From Planctomycetota bacterium (GTDB taxonomy: Bacteria > Planctomycetota > Brocadiia > Brocadiales > Brocadiaceae): a stretch of 42,460 nucleotides of DNA. Below the pieces are notes generated by a model. It was not told the DNA's origin and searched no databases. It saw nothing but the letters and a program-made list of their open reading frames with translations. A program made the position numbers and the translations under genes. The stretch lies in assembly GCA_023261445.1 (NCBI GenBank), contig JAHFOX010000006.1, positions 1 through 42,460 of the forward strand, read 5' to 3'. Positions 28,329 through 36,253 of the stretch are shown one piece after another. Numbering within the stretch: position 1 is the first letter of the stretch; each line of letters starts with the position of its first letter.

Positions 28329-29267
28329 ATGAAAAAGACAGGTGTTGTAGTTTTAGCCGTAATTGCGTTTACTTCTCTACTTTGGACAGGATATGTTTAC
28401 GATGTCGAGGCGTTAAATAATGACGCAAACGCAGCTAAACAGTTAGAAATTATCAGAAGAAGTTTAGGCAGCCTTACAGAGATGAAATATGCCGATGCAA
28501 AAAAACATTATGAAGAATTCCTAAGCGAACTGAACGCATTGGCTGAAAAATATGCAGGAACTGAGGAGGCTTTAGAATCGAAATTTTATATAGGTGCCGT
28601 TCATAATGAGATGCATAATTACGATGCGGCAATTAAATGTTTTAGTGAAGTTTTAGCACAGAAGGAAATCAATCCCAACTTCATGGCGCGTTCGTTATAT
28701 TTTAAGGCAAAGGCGCTTATAGGAAAGGGCGACATTGTAAAGGCGAAAGAGGCTGTAGCGGAATTAAGACTCATTGAACCCAGGGCAGCCGATACCTTTG
28801 GCAGTGAATTGAGCGGAATGTTGCGAATCGGTATGGAAGCCCCTACGTTTAATGTCGCAGACTTTAATGGGAAGCCAGTTGACCTCTCAAAATACAAGGG
28901 GAACATTATTATCATTGATTTTTGGGCTACGTGGGGCGTTCCCTGTATGCAGGAATTTCCGAACGTGGAAAAAATGTACAATAAATTTAAGGATAAAGGG
29001 GTGCAATTCATTGGCGTAAGCCTCGATGATGATATTGAGGATTTGCGGGGTTTTGTGAAACAGGAAGAAGTGGAATGGCCTCAAATATTTGATGGAAAAC
29101 GCTGGAATGGCGTACTTCCAACCTTATATCACGTGCAAGCCATTCCTACGATGTTCGTGCTGGACAGAGAAAACAAAGTACGCTATATCGGAAACGATAC
29201 GGAGAGCATAACTCGGATTGTCACAACGCTTCTTTCCGAATCGAAGGAGATGCCTTTGTTCAGATAA
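28329..29267 (+). CDS. Exported TlpA/ResA-like thioredoxin-fold protein lacking the first active-site Cys
   Basis: I chose the ATG at 28329 (312 aa), with GAGGAG 11 bp upstream, over a TTG three codons earlier. Residues 1-29 form a signal peptide or anchor. Residues 35-155 are helical and TPR-like. From 168 a redoxin domain begins: APTFNVADFNGKPVDLSKYKG, then IIIIDFWATWGVPCMQEFPN and the cis-proline at AIPTMF. In TlpA/ResA the active site is WCxxC; here it is W202-G-V-P-C206, so the nucleophilic cysteine is Gly203. Disulfide reduction of the normal kind is therefore unlikely. A peroxiredoxin-like, glutathionylation-type or binding role remains possible. Confidence 0.85.
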   Translation: MKKTGVVVLAVIAFTSLLWTGYVYDVEALNNDANAAKQLEIIRRSLGSLTEMKYADAKKHYEEFLSELNALAEKYAGTEEALESKFYIGAVHNEMHNYDAAIKCFSEVLAQKEINPNFMARSLYFKAKALIGKGDIVKAKEAVAELRLIEPRAADTFGSELSGMLRIGMEAPTFNVADFNGKPVDLSKYKGNIIIIDFWATWGVPCMQEFPNVEKMYNKFKDKGVQFIGVSLDDDIEDLRGFVKQEEVEWPQIFDGKRWNGVLPTLYHVQAIPTMFVLDRENKVRYIGNDTESITRIVTTLLSESKEMPLFR

Positions 29268-29290
29268 CAACGGGCGGAGTTAAATCAACC

Positions 29291-29449
29291 TTACGGAAAT
29301 CCTTGAATACCTAGTTGTTTGCTAAATTGTAGTATCAGTAATAAGATACCAAATACAGTAATAGCGATAATCAGGCACCAATCTTTCTTCTTTTTGTCGG
29401 GTTTCTGCGATTTCTCCAATGTTTTAATGTCCGTCATTTCTTTTGCCAT
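29291..29449 (-). CDS. Candidate small single-span membrane protein
   Basis: An open frame of 52 codons, ATG at 29449-29447 and TAA at 29293-29291. The product has a charged lysine-rich N-terminus (about residues 1-23, ending KPDKKKKDW), then a hydrophobic helix (about 25-42: CLIIAITVFGILLLILQF) and a short tail, QLGIQGFP. The positive-inside pattern fits an inner membrane protein with a cytoplasmic N-terminus. There is no clear Shine-Dalgarno sequence, and Met5 is an alternative start. It ends 23 bp from the stop of the convergent thioredoxin-fold gene. It is unrecognised as a family, and chance cannot be excluded. Confidence 0.45.
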   Translation of the reverse strand: MAKEMTDIKTLEKSQKPDKKKKDWCLIIAITVFGILLLILQFSKQLGIQGFP

Positions 29450-29476
29450 ACCAACATTTGCAATAAATTAAAATCA

Positions 29477-29492
29477 GGGTTCAGCTGAACCC
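29477..29492. repeat. Perfect 16-bp palindrome
   Basis: GGGTTCAGCTGAACCC lies in the gap between the small membrane protein candidate and the TPR/Pro-rich gene. It sits in a wider imperfect inverted repeat: ATTAAAATCAGGGTT (29467-29481) against the AACCTGATTAAAT copy at 29531-29543. It is probably a mobile palindromic repeat or terminator rather than an operator. Confidence 0.55.
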
Positions 29493-29644
29493 GCGAGGGA
29501 TTTCCAGGGTTTTATCTTCTAATAAATCCCAACCTGATTAAATGTTTAGGAATTTCAAACTATGGTACCTCTCCTTCCTGTGAGCTTTGAGGAAAATGTG
29601 TTGTCTGTAATGGCGCTAGTATATCATCAGGAAAGCCAAAAGTC

Positions 29645-30667
29645 TTAATATTTTTTGGTTTTAAAGAAATATAGACATAAAGAGGTAACGATGCCTAGCC
29701 AGATTTGTACAACTACAGTGTAGTAAATAAAGCCTTTGGTAAGCCTGCCGAGATATGATTTCTTCAATCCTTCAGTGCTCTTTTTAATTTTTAAAGGACT
29801 GCGAAATAAACCCGAACCCATTTTCTTAAACGGTTTAAAAAGGTTTTGATACGTAGGATCATCTTTGTCTACCTTTATGTATGGAGGTTTATATCCTGTA
29901 TCAAGCTTTGTGGTGGACTGCATTTCTGAAGGTGGTGCAGGCGGAGGTTCCGCTGGTTTTGTCCTGAGAGGTACGGTCTCTACAACGGCAGGCGGTTTTG
30001 GCGGTGGCTCGACGACAGGAGGTTTATATTCTTCCTGTATTGGAGTTGATGGTTTTGCAACAATCGGTTTTTCCTGCTGGATTTCTGTTTCATGTGGTCT
30101 GGATTCTGCGACGCTTGTTTCAGGGGTAGTTGATGCTGGAGGCGTTGTTTCTGCAGGTTGGGGCGCCACTACCCTTGATTCTTCCGTTTTAGGTTTTTCT
30201 GCTTGCGCTTCCCGTTCTGGAGGAGGAGGAGGTTTGGCGACCTGAGTTGAACCGCCTCCCATGGACTGCATGCGTTCTTCAATCAATTTTTTGTATTTTA
30301 AGAGTTCCTCCTCTGCCCTGTCGTTCATGCCCAGTTTTTTGTATGCCAGCCAAAGCCGCTGATATGCCTCGACATATTCAGGTTTGATTTTGGTGACTTT
30401 AGTAAATTCTTTAACGGCGTCATCAAACATATTTTGCCGAAAGTAGATGCTTCCCATGCCAAAATGCGCTTCGGCGTGGTCTGGATTAATTTCAACAACT
30501 TTCCTCAGTAATTCCAGAGATTGATCAAGTTTGCCCAATTTGTACATATTGTATGCGTCCAAGTAACATTTGTTGGCATCGTCATCTCTGCTGGCAAAGA
30601 GGGTACTGGCGTGGAATATGCTGACTAAAATAAATACGGGAAGGAATATTTGTAGATATTTTTTCAT
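29645..30667 (-). CDS. Exported TPR protein with proline-rich linker and C-terminal membrane anchor
   Basis: The 340-aa protein has a signal peptide (residues 1-26, ending FAS) and TPR units over about 32-135 (LDQSLELLRKVVEINPDHAE, FDDAVKEFTKVTKIKPEYVE, NDRAEEELLKYKKL). A proline/glutamate-rich disordered stretch follows from about 143 to 250, with PPPPPERE, ETTPPAS and EPPPAPPSE. A C-terminal membrane helix lies at about 313-334. This layout suggests an extracytoplasmic scaffold anchored at its C-terminus. The TPR core is a paralogue of the 134-aa protein encoded 43 bp upstream. It is the last gene of a probable hisS-aspS-TPR-TPR transcript. Confidence 0.85.
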   Translation of the reverse strand: MKKYLQIFLPVFILVSIFHASTLFASRDDDANKCYLDAYNMYKLGKLDQSLELLRKVVEINPDHAEAHFGMGSIYFRQNMFDDAVKEFTKVTKIKPEYVEAYQRLWLAYKKLGMNDRAEEELLKYKKLIEERMQSMGGGSTQVAKPPPPPEREAQAEKPKTEESRVVAPQPAETTPPASTTPETSVAESRPHETEIQQEKPIVAKPSTPIQEEYKPPVVEPPPKPPAVVETVPLRTKPAEPPPAPPSEMQSTTKLDTGYKPPYIKVDKDDPTYQNLFKPFKKMGSGLFRSPLKIKKSTEGLKKSYLGRLTKGFIYYTVVVQIWLGIVTSLCLYFFKTKKY

Positions 30668-30710
30668 ATCAAAATATTAGCAATTTTGTGCTTACTATAC
30701 AAAACAAATC

Positions 30711-31115
30711 TTATTTGGCGCCTCTAAGCTTTTCGTAAGAATCCAGGGCGCTTCTTGCCTCATCTTCCATGCCTTTCTTTTTGTAAACCAGATACATTTC
30801 CTGATAAATAGTAAAAAGGTCTGGTCTTATGGATAATGCAGTTTTTAACTCTGAAAGCGCATCGTCACACAAGTCTTTTTTGTTGTAAATCATGCCCAGT
30901 GCGGCGTGTGCCTCCGCATTGCGTGGGTTTTTACTCAGGGTGTTTTTTAAAAGAGTAATAGCCTCGTCGAGCTTGCCCTGCTGCACATACTGTCCTACTG
31001 TTTGTATATAGGATAGAGAACTATGCAGACGTTTCAAGTGTATGAGGAAGCCGACCGAGATTAAAAGTATCATGAATGCGGCGCCAATAATTAAGAAGAG
31101 CAATTTTTGTTTCAT
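30711..31115 (-). CDS. Membrane-anchored TPR protein
   Basis: The 134-aa protein has one N-terminal membrane helix (residues 5-27) followed by about three TPR motifs: LDEAITLLKNTLSKNPRNAE, CDDALSELKTALSIRPD and MEDEARSALDSYEKL. The array matches that of the following 340-aa protein nearly unit for unit, including AEAH and the YxxxxLVYKKxGM segment, so the pair probably arose by tandem duplication. It lies 47 bp downstream of aspS. The function is unknown; complex assembly at the membrane is the general expectation for TPR proteins. Confidence 0.85.
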   Translation of the reverse strand: MKQKLLFLIIGAAFMILLISVGFLIHLKRLHSSLSYIQTVGQYVQQGKLDEAITLLKNTLSKNPRNAEAHAALGMIYNKKDLCDDALSELKTALSIRPDLFTIYQEMYLVYKKKGMEDEARSALDSYEKLRGAK

Positions 31116-31162
31116 GGTTTTGTATTTTTATACTAAGACTATAAATTTGTCGCATACTCTGT

Positions 31163-32926
31163 TTAAACTAAACGTATGCCCAATTCCTTAAGTTGTTCTG
31201 CATCAACTTCTGATGGGGCATCTGTCATGAGGCATGTGGCTTTCTGAGTCTTTGGAAATGCGATAACCTCACGAATGTCATCAAGCTGTGATAATAGTGT
31301 GACCATACGGTCTATCCCTAATGCAATACCACCGTGAGGCGGTGCGCCGTATTTTAGTGCATCAAGCAGAAATCCAAATTTTTTGTAAGCATTTTCATCA
31401 TTAATTCCGAGCAAGCGGAAGACTCTTTTTTGAACCTCAGGCGTATGTATACGAATACTTCCACCGCCAAGTTCAACGCCGTTGAGCACGAGGTCATACG
31501 CACGGGCTTTTACCTCTAAAGGTCTTTCCTCCATAAATGGAAGATTGTCGGGATGCGGTGAAGTAAAAGGGTGATGAAGCGCCTCGTAACGTTTTAGGTC
31601 TTCATTGTAATCAAACAAAGGGAAATCCACAACCCATGAGAAATTGAATGTATTTGCGTCAATGAGTTTGTTTTTATGACCAAGATGCAATCTGAGTTGT
31701 GCAAGCGATTGGCAAACCACCTTGGGTTTATCGGCAACAAAAAGTAGCAAATCGCCGCTTTTGGCGTCCATGCGCTGCTTTATCTTTTCAAGAATTTCAG
31801 CGGAGAAGAATTTCGTTATAGAAGACGTCAAACCAGTTTCTTCTACCTTGAACCATGCAAGCCCTTTTGCTCCGAATTGACCGACAAAAGCCGTTAAATC
31901 ATCAATGTCTTTCCTTGAATAATTGCTGCAGCCAGTCGCATTTAAACCACGAATCTGTCCGCCTGATTTGATAACATCAAGGAATACTTTGAAACTAGAT
32001 GTTTTGACTATATCGGATATGTCTTTTATCTTCATGCCAAATCGCAAATCGGGGGCGTCACAGCCGTAAGAGGTCATCGCCTCTTTGTAAGAAATTCTTG
32101 GGAATGGGGTGGCAATCTTTTTGCCGATTACCTTATTGAAGATTATTGCCATGAGTCCTTCAATGACCTGAATAATATCATTTTCATCTACAAAGGACAT
32201 TTCCATATCCATTTGTGTAAATTCGGGTTGTCGCTGGGCGCGGAGGTCTTCATCGCGGAAGCAGCGCACAATTTGGAAGTAACGATCATAACCTGCGACC
32301 ATGAGTATCTGCTTGAAAAGTTGAGGCGATTGTGGCAATGCATAAAACTTTCCAAGATTGATTCTGCTGGGCACCAGATAATCTCTGGCACCCTCAGGCG
32401 TGCTCTTTGTTAATACGGGGGTTTCAATATCTACAAAATTTAAACGGTCGAAATATTCGCGTATTGTCTGACATATCTTATGCCGAAAGATTAACCGCTT
32501 TTGCATTATTGGACGTCTCAAGTCCAGATAACGGTGTTTCAGCCTTAGCTCTAAAGACACGTTGCTTTCATTGCCGATTTCGAATGGAGGGGTTTCTGAT
32601 TTGTTCAATATCTCTATAGTATCGGCATACACCTCTATTTCGCCGGTGTCCAGATTTGGATTTGTCGTGCCGGCAGGTCTGGCGGAGACAGTGCCCTGTA
32701 TTGCCACAACGTATTCATGTCTTAGTTGTTGGGCAGTTTCATATAAATTTTTGCCTTTGTCAGGATTAAATACTACCTGTGTAATACCGTATCTGTCCCG
32801 CAGGTCAATGAAAATTAACCCGCCGTGGTCCCGGACGCTGTTTACCCAGCCAGAAAGATTTACAGTTGTTTTAATATCTTTGGTACGTAACTGTCCACAC
32901 GTATGAGTTCGTTTCAGTTTAGACAT
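31163..32926 (-). CDS. aspS: Aspartyl-tRNA synthetase (bacterial type, probably non-discriminating)
   Basis: The 587-aa protein is a bacterial-type AspRS: an N-terminal OB-fold anticodon domain (about 1-105), class II motif 1 around 140-170, motif 2 FRDEDLRAQRQPEFTQMDME, a GAD insertion domain (about 290-420) and motif 3 GIALGIDRM near 540. In the anticodon domain, VRDHGGLIF has His34 where E. coli AspRS has Leu, and ARPAGTTN has Gly where E. coli has Lys. Both are features associated with AspRSs that also charge tRNA-Asn. AAGGAGAT precedes the start. hisS lies 33 bp upstream, as in many bacteria. Confidence 0.95.
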   Translation of the reverse strand: MSKLKRTHTCGQLRTKDIKTTVNLSGWVNSVRDHGGLIFIDLRDRYGITQVVFNPDKGKNLYETAQQLRHEYVVAIQGTVSARPAGTTNPNLDTGEIEVYADTIEILNKSETPPFEIGNESNVSLELRLKHRYLDLRRPIMQKRLIFRHKICQTIREYFDRLNFVDIETPVLTKSTPEGARDYLVPSRINLGKFYALPQSPQLFKQILMVAGYDRYFQIVRCFRDEDLRAQRQPEFTQMDMEMSFVDENDIIQVIEGLMAIIFNKVIGKKIATPFPRISYKEAMTSYGCDAPDLRFGMKIKDISDIVKTSSFKVFLDVIKSGGQIRGLNATGCSNYSRKDIDDLTAFVGQFGAKGLAWFKVEETGLTSSITKFFSAEILEKIKQRMDAKSGDLLLFVADKPKVVCQSLAQLRLHLGHKNKLIDANTFNFSWVVDFPLFDYNEDLKRYEALHHPFTSPHPDNLPFMEERPLEVKARAYDLVLNGVELGGGSIRIHTPEVQKRVFRLLGINDENAYKKFGFLLDALKYGAPPHGGIALGIDRMVTLLSQLDDIREVIAFPKTQKATCLMTDAPSEVDAEQLKELGIRLV

Positions 32927-32959
32927 GCGTTTGCTATCTCCTTGGGGTTTTATTAAATT

Positions 32960-34285
32960 CTATAAACTCACTGAAGGTGACTGTTTGTTCAGGAACCATT
33001 TTAGGACATCATTTTGTTTAAGCGAAATTTCTTCGCTGGTTTCCATTATTTTGATTTTGACGTCTCCACGAGCGAGTTCGTCCGGACCCAGCACAATTAC
33101 GTACTTTACACCCAATTTGTTAGCAGTACGCATTTGTGCCTTTGGACTTCTTCCTTCATAATCAAAATCGGCGGAAAGGTTGGATTTCCTTAAAAGGTTA
33201 AGAAGGTAAAAACATTGTTTCTTAGTCTCTTCGCCTATAGAAACTATATAGATTGAAGGAGCGGGGGTGGAAACTTCCTGAGAAACGGTCTTGCTTTTTG
33301 ACATAACATTTTTAAGGGCAAGGATGGTTGCCTCCATTCCTATTGCAAACCCAACCGAGCCGATAGAAGGACCTCCCATATCGGAAATCAGATTGTCATA
33401 TCGCCCGCCGGCACAAATAGCATCACGTGCGCCCAGTGAAGAATGGGTGATTTCATATACGGTCTTGGTGTAATAATCGAGTCCTCTCACGAGATGGGCA
33501 TCAACGATGTAGGGAATGCCAATCTCTAAAAGAGATTCTCTTACCACTTTTGCATGAACCTGACATTCTACGCACAGATAGTCATTAATAGAGGGCATGT
33601 GGTGGCTGATTGCTTTGCATTTCTCATTTTTGCAGTCAAGGATGCGAAACACATTTCGGTTGAGGCGTGATTGACAAAGCTCGCATAACGATTTCTCGTG
33701 TTCGCAGAGTTTTTCTTTTAATATATTTCTAAAAACGGGCCTGCACTTTTCGCAGCCAATGGAGTTAATCTTGACCTTGTATCCATTAAGGTCAATGCGG
33801 TCAAATATTCTGGCGGCGATACTAATAGTTTCTACATCAAGCAATGGGTCAGAAGCGCCAACGGCTTCTATTCCCATCTGGTGAAATTGCCGAAGCCTTC
33901 CCGCCTGCGGACGTTCTTTCCTGAACTGTGGACCGATATAATAAAACTTTTGGAATTTTTTTGTTTTATACAATTCGTATTCCAGATATGCACGCATAAC
34001 AGGGGCAGTGCTTTCGGGTCGCATGGTTATGCTTGAATCCTCGCTGTCAGAGAAGGTGTACATCTCTTTTTCGACAATGTCTGTAGCCTCTCCAATGCTT
34101 CTGATAAACAGGCGCGTATCTTCGAAAACAGGTGTGCGGATTTCATAATATCCGCAGAGTTCAAACTCCTGACGCCCAACCTCCTCCAGCCTTCGCCACA
34201 ACGCCCATTTTTCTGGCAGAATGTCTTCCGTTCCCCTTGGCGCTTTAAAGGTGTACTCAGTTTTTTTCTCTGTGTTTGTGTTCAT
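32960..34285 (-). CDS. hisS: Histidyl-tRNA synthetase
   Basis: The 441-aa protein has the HisRS layout: APRGTEDILPEKWALW at the N-terminus, motif 1 around FELCGYYEIRTPVFE, motif 2 FRKERPQAGRLRQFHQMGIE, HisA LVRGLDYYTKTVYE and HisB AGGRYDNLI. A C-terminal anticodon-binding domain spans about 345-435. The insertion domain is cysteine-rich (C-x2-C, LCELCQ, LDCKNEKC, LCVEC), a pattern found in HisRS of several bacterial phyla and possibly metal-binding. It heads the probable hisS-aspS-TPR-TPR transcript. Confidence 0.95.
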   Translation of the reverse strand: MNTNTEKKTEYTFKAPRGTEDILPEKWALWRRLEEVGRQEFELCGYYEIRTPVFEDTRLFIRSIGEATDIVEKEMYTFSDSEDSSITMRPESTAPVMRAYLEYELYKTKKFQKFYYIGPQFRKERPQAGRLRQFHQMGIEAVGASDPLLDVETISIAARIFDRIDLNGYKVKINSIGCEKCRPVFRNILKEKLCEHEKSLCELCQSRLNRNVFRILDCKNEKCKAISHHMPSINDYLCVECQVHAKVVRESLLEIGIPYIVDAHLVRGLDYYTKTVYEITHSSLGARDAICAGGRYDNLISDMGGPSIGSVGFAIGMEATILALKNVMSKSKTVSQEVSTPAPSIYIVSIGEETKKQCFYLLNLLRKSNLSADFDYEGRSPKAQMRTANKLGVKYVIVLGPDELARGDVKIKIMETSEEISLKQNDVLKWFLNKQSPSVSL

Positions 34286-34332
34286 TATAAAGGCCCGTTA
34301 CACAAGTTAAATAAATATCGCAACAAAATGAA

Positions 34333-34367
34333 TAATCCCCTGAATCTCATTTATTAAAGGGGGATTA
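34333..34367. repeat. Hairpin TAATCCCC...GGGGATTA
   Basis: An 8-bp stem (34333-34340 with 34360-34367) has a 19-base loop in the gap between the alcohol dehydrogenase stop and the hisS start. The adjoining GGGGGATTAAGAGGA is the reverse complement of wording close to the CCCCTTAATCCCCTCC in the element at 438-653. It is therefore more likely a dispersed repeat than a dedicated terminator. Confidence 0.45.
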
Positions 34368-34507
34368 AGAGGATTTGCGCGTTGCTGATAATATTATAGT
34401 AAAACTCAAATTATATCAATCATGATGTATTATGCAAGGTTTTTTAGATGTGCAGTGTCTAATGATTGTTTCGATACGGTTGTTTTTAAAGCTTGAGATA
34501 TGTTTCA

Positions 34508-35533
34508 TTAAATTTTTAGTACAATTTTTCCAAAATTACCCCTGTTAAGCATTTTTTGTTGTGCTGATGCGGCGTCATTTAATGGAAATACGGAGTCTAC
34601 TACAGGTTTCAACTTCCCAAGTTCCACAAGATTCAGCACGTCGAGGAGTTCCTTTTTACCGCCCATATAACAGCCGATTATGGAGTGTTGCTTCATGAAC
34701 AAGAATCGGATTTCCATTGTTACTTTTGGACCGCTTGTCGCTCCGCACACCACCATTCGTCCGCCCTTGGTAAGACATTGTAAATTCTTCTCCCACGTGT
34801 CAGGACCGATATGCTCAAATATAAGATCAGCGCCTTTATTATTTGTTAAAGATCGTATTTTCTCAGCATAATCTTCTTTTGAATAGTCTATAACTTCATC
34901 AGCCCCTAATTTCTTAGCTTTTTCCAGTTTTTCCTTTCCTCTAGCCGTGGTAATTACACGGGCGCCAGCCAGATGCGCAATCTGTATAGCGGCGCTGCCA
35001 ATGCCACTGCCAGCGGCGTGAATCAAAACATTTTCGCCCGGTTTTAATTGACCTCTTGTGACAAGCATGTGCCATGCCGTTAAAAACACCAGAGGAATAG
35101 CTGCCCATTCCTCGAATGAGTACTTATTGGAAATAGGAATGATATTGTCTACGTGTGCCTTGGCAAATTCGGCATAACCACCTTGTACCTGAAATCCCAT
35201 AATTTTAAAGTTGTTACACATACTGTCATTACTTGTAATGCAACACACACACTTTCTGCAGCGAATGCCCGGGGCAACAAGGACCTTATCGCCGGGTCTA
35301 AAATTTTTGACCTCCATGCCCACCTCAGCAATCTCGCCTGCTATGTCACTGCCGGATATGTGAGGCATGGGAATTTCTATGCCTAATCCCTGCCTGACCC
35401 AGATATCTAAATGATTCAAAGCGCATGCCTTTACCTTTACTAGCACCTCATAAGGAGAAATCTTAGGCTTTTCCATATCCACATGCTTTAACTTGTCTAT
35501 TCCACCATTTTCATAAAAAACAACAGCTTTCAT
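34508..35533 (-). CDS. Zinc-type medium-chain alcohol dehydrogenase/quinone oxidoreductase
   Basis: The 341-aa protein is a medium-chain dehydrogenase: GroES-like N-terminal half with LNHLDIWVRQG and ISGSDIAGEI, structural zinc cysteines in CRKCVCCITSNDSMC (CX2CX2CX7C), then a Rossmann domain with HAAGSGIGSAAIQIA. The usual catalytic zinc cysteine near residue 38-45 is not evident (the segment reads ALNHLDIWV), and the ALNH motif with a structural-zinc loop is common in quinone-reductase/crotonyl-CoA-reductase-like members. The substrate is unknown. Strong AGGAGAG site. It stands alone on the minus strand, 224 bp from the divergent metal-resistance locus. Confidence 0.85.
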   Translation of the reverse strand: MKAVVFYENGGIDKLKHVDMEKPKISPYEVLVKVKACALNHLDIWVRQGLGIEIPMPHISGSDIAGEIAEVGMEVKNFRPGDKVLVAPGIRCRKCVCCITSNDSMCNNFKIMGFQVQGGYAEFAKAHVDNIIPISNKYSFEEWAAIPLVFLTAWHMLVTRGQLKPGENVLIHAAGSGIGSAAIQIAHLAGARVITTARGKEKLEKAKKLGADEVIDYSKEDYAEKIRSLTNNKGADLIFEHIGPDTWEKNLQCLTKGGRMVVCGATSGPKVTMEIRFLFMKQHSIIGCYMGGKKELLDVLNLVELGKLKPVVDSVFPLNDAASAQQKMLNRGNFGKIVLKI

Positions 35534-35757
35534 ATTAACTCTCCTAAAAATATATACGCAAAAAGTTTGTTTTTAAGTTATCGAAGGCTTAATTGATTCC
35601 TTTATTTAAAATGAGAATGGGAAACCAACATTCATCCGACGTCCTTGACAGTGATGTTTTTCAGTATACCGACGGCATAGTGTAAAGTAAATCAAGAGTC
35701 TTTTCAAAGATATTTTCTTCTTGCTTTTAAAACAATTTTGTTATTATATCTTACTTT

Positions 35758-36117
35758 ATGCTTAGAGTTAATTTCATTAAAAGAGGTGTTAAAAGCATTT
35801 TAGTGATATGGTTTCTTTTATGTATGTTACCTTGTGATTATCTATTATCGTGTTGTGTAGAAAAAGAATCATCTTTTTATTGTGAAAAGGAATCTGCTGT
35901 TTTATCTCATAATGAAGATTGTTCTTTCATTCCAACGGATGCATCCTGTTATCCAAATTGCTGTTTACTCTGTGCCCATAATCAAGTCATGCATTTGTTC
36001 CAAAATTCTTCATTCGGTTTTACCGGCACTTCCAGTTGGTTCAAAACAATCCCATTTAATTATTCCAACAGCATCTTCCAGACTATCATCTATCACCCAC
36101 CACGTTTAATTATATAA
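35758..36117 (+). CDS. CzcI-like Cys-rich exported small protein
   Basis: The 119-aa product begins with a basic/hydrophobic export signal (VNFIKRGVKSILVIWFLLCM) and carries ten cysteines, including CYPNCCLLCAH at 64-74. It ends HPPRLII. LLSC at 29-32 could be a lipobox, with Cys32 acylated. Short exported proteins with paired Cys/His and a C-terminal PPR-like end occur in front of CzcCBA-type efflux operons as CzcI. Position and features suggest the same kind of protein here, perhaps binding metal for the sensor. The similarity is by pattern only, and no good ribosome binding site precedes the ATG. The OmpR-type regulator follows after 136 bp. Confidence 0.55.
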   Translation: MLRVNFIKRGVKSILVIWFLLCMLPCDYLLSCCVEKESSFYCEKESAVLSHNEDCSFIPTDASCYPNCCLLCAHNQVMHLFQNSSFGFTGTSSWFKTIPFNYSNSIFQTIIYHPPRLII

Positions 36118-36253
36118 CTTATTCCATAAACCTTAGAGTTCCTCATAACCTTTTAATAATTTCAGCAAATCGGCCTTTAATTATTTATACTCGTTCAAAA
36201 GAATATTAGTCGCTAGAAAACTTTTCATAACTGACCCGACAAATGAATAAAGT

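Noticed and set aside
29865-30245. 126-codon Gly/Ser/Thr-rich plus-strand frame
   Set aside because: It is the antisense reading of the proline-rich linker of the TPR protein; the glycine-rich composition follows from that.
32562-32906. 114-codon plus-strand frame within aspS
   Set aside because: It is antisense to the conserved anticodon-binding domain of AspRS and has no supporting motifs.
35882-36109. 75-codon alternative frame in the CzcI-like gene region
   Set aside because: It lacks an export signal; the other frame has a signal peptide, a Cys/His pattern and the HPPR end.
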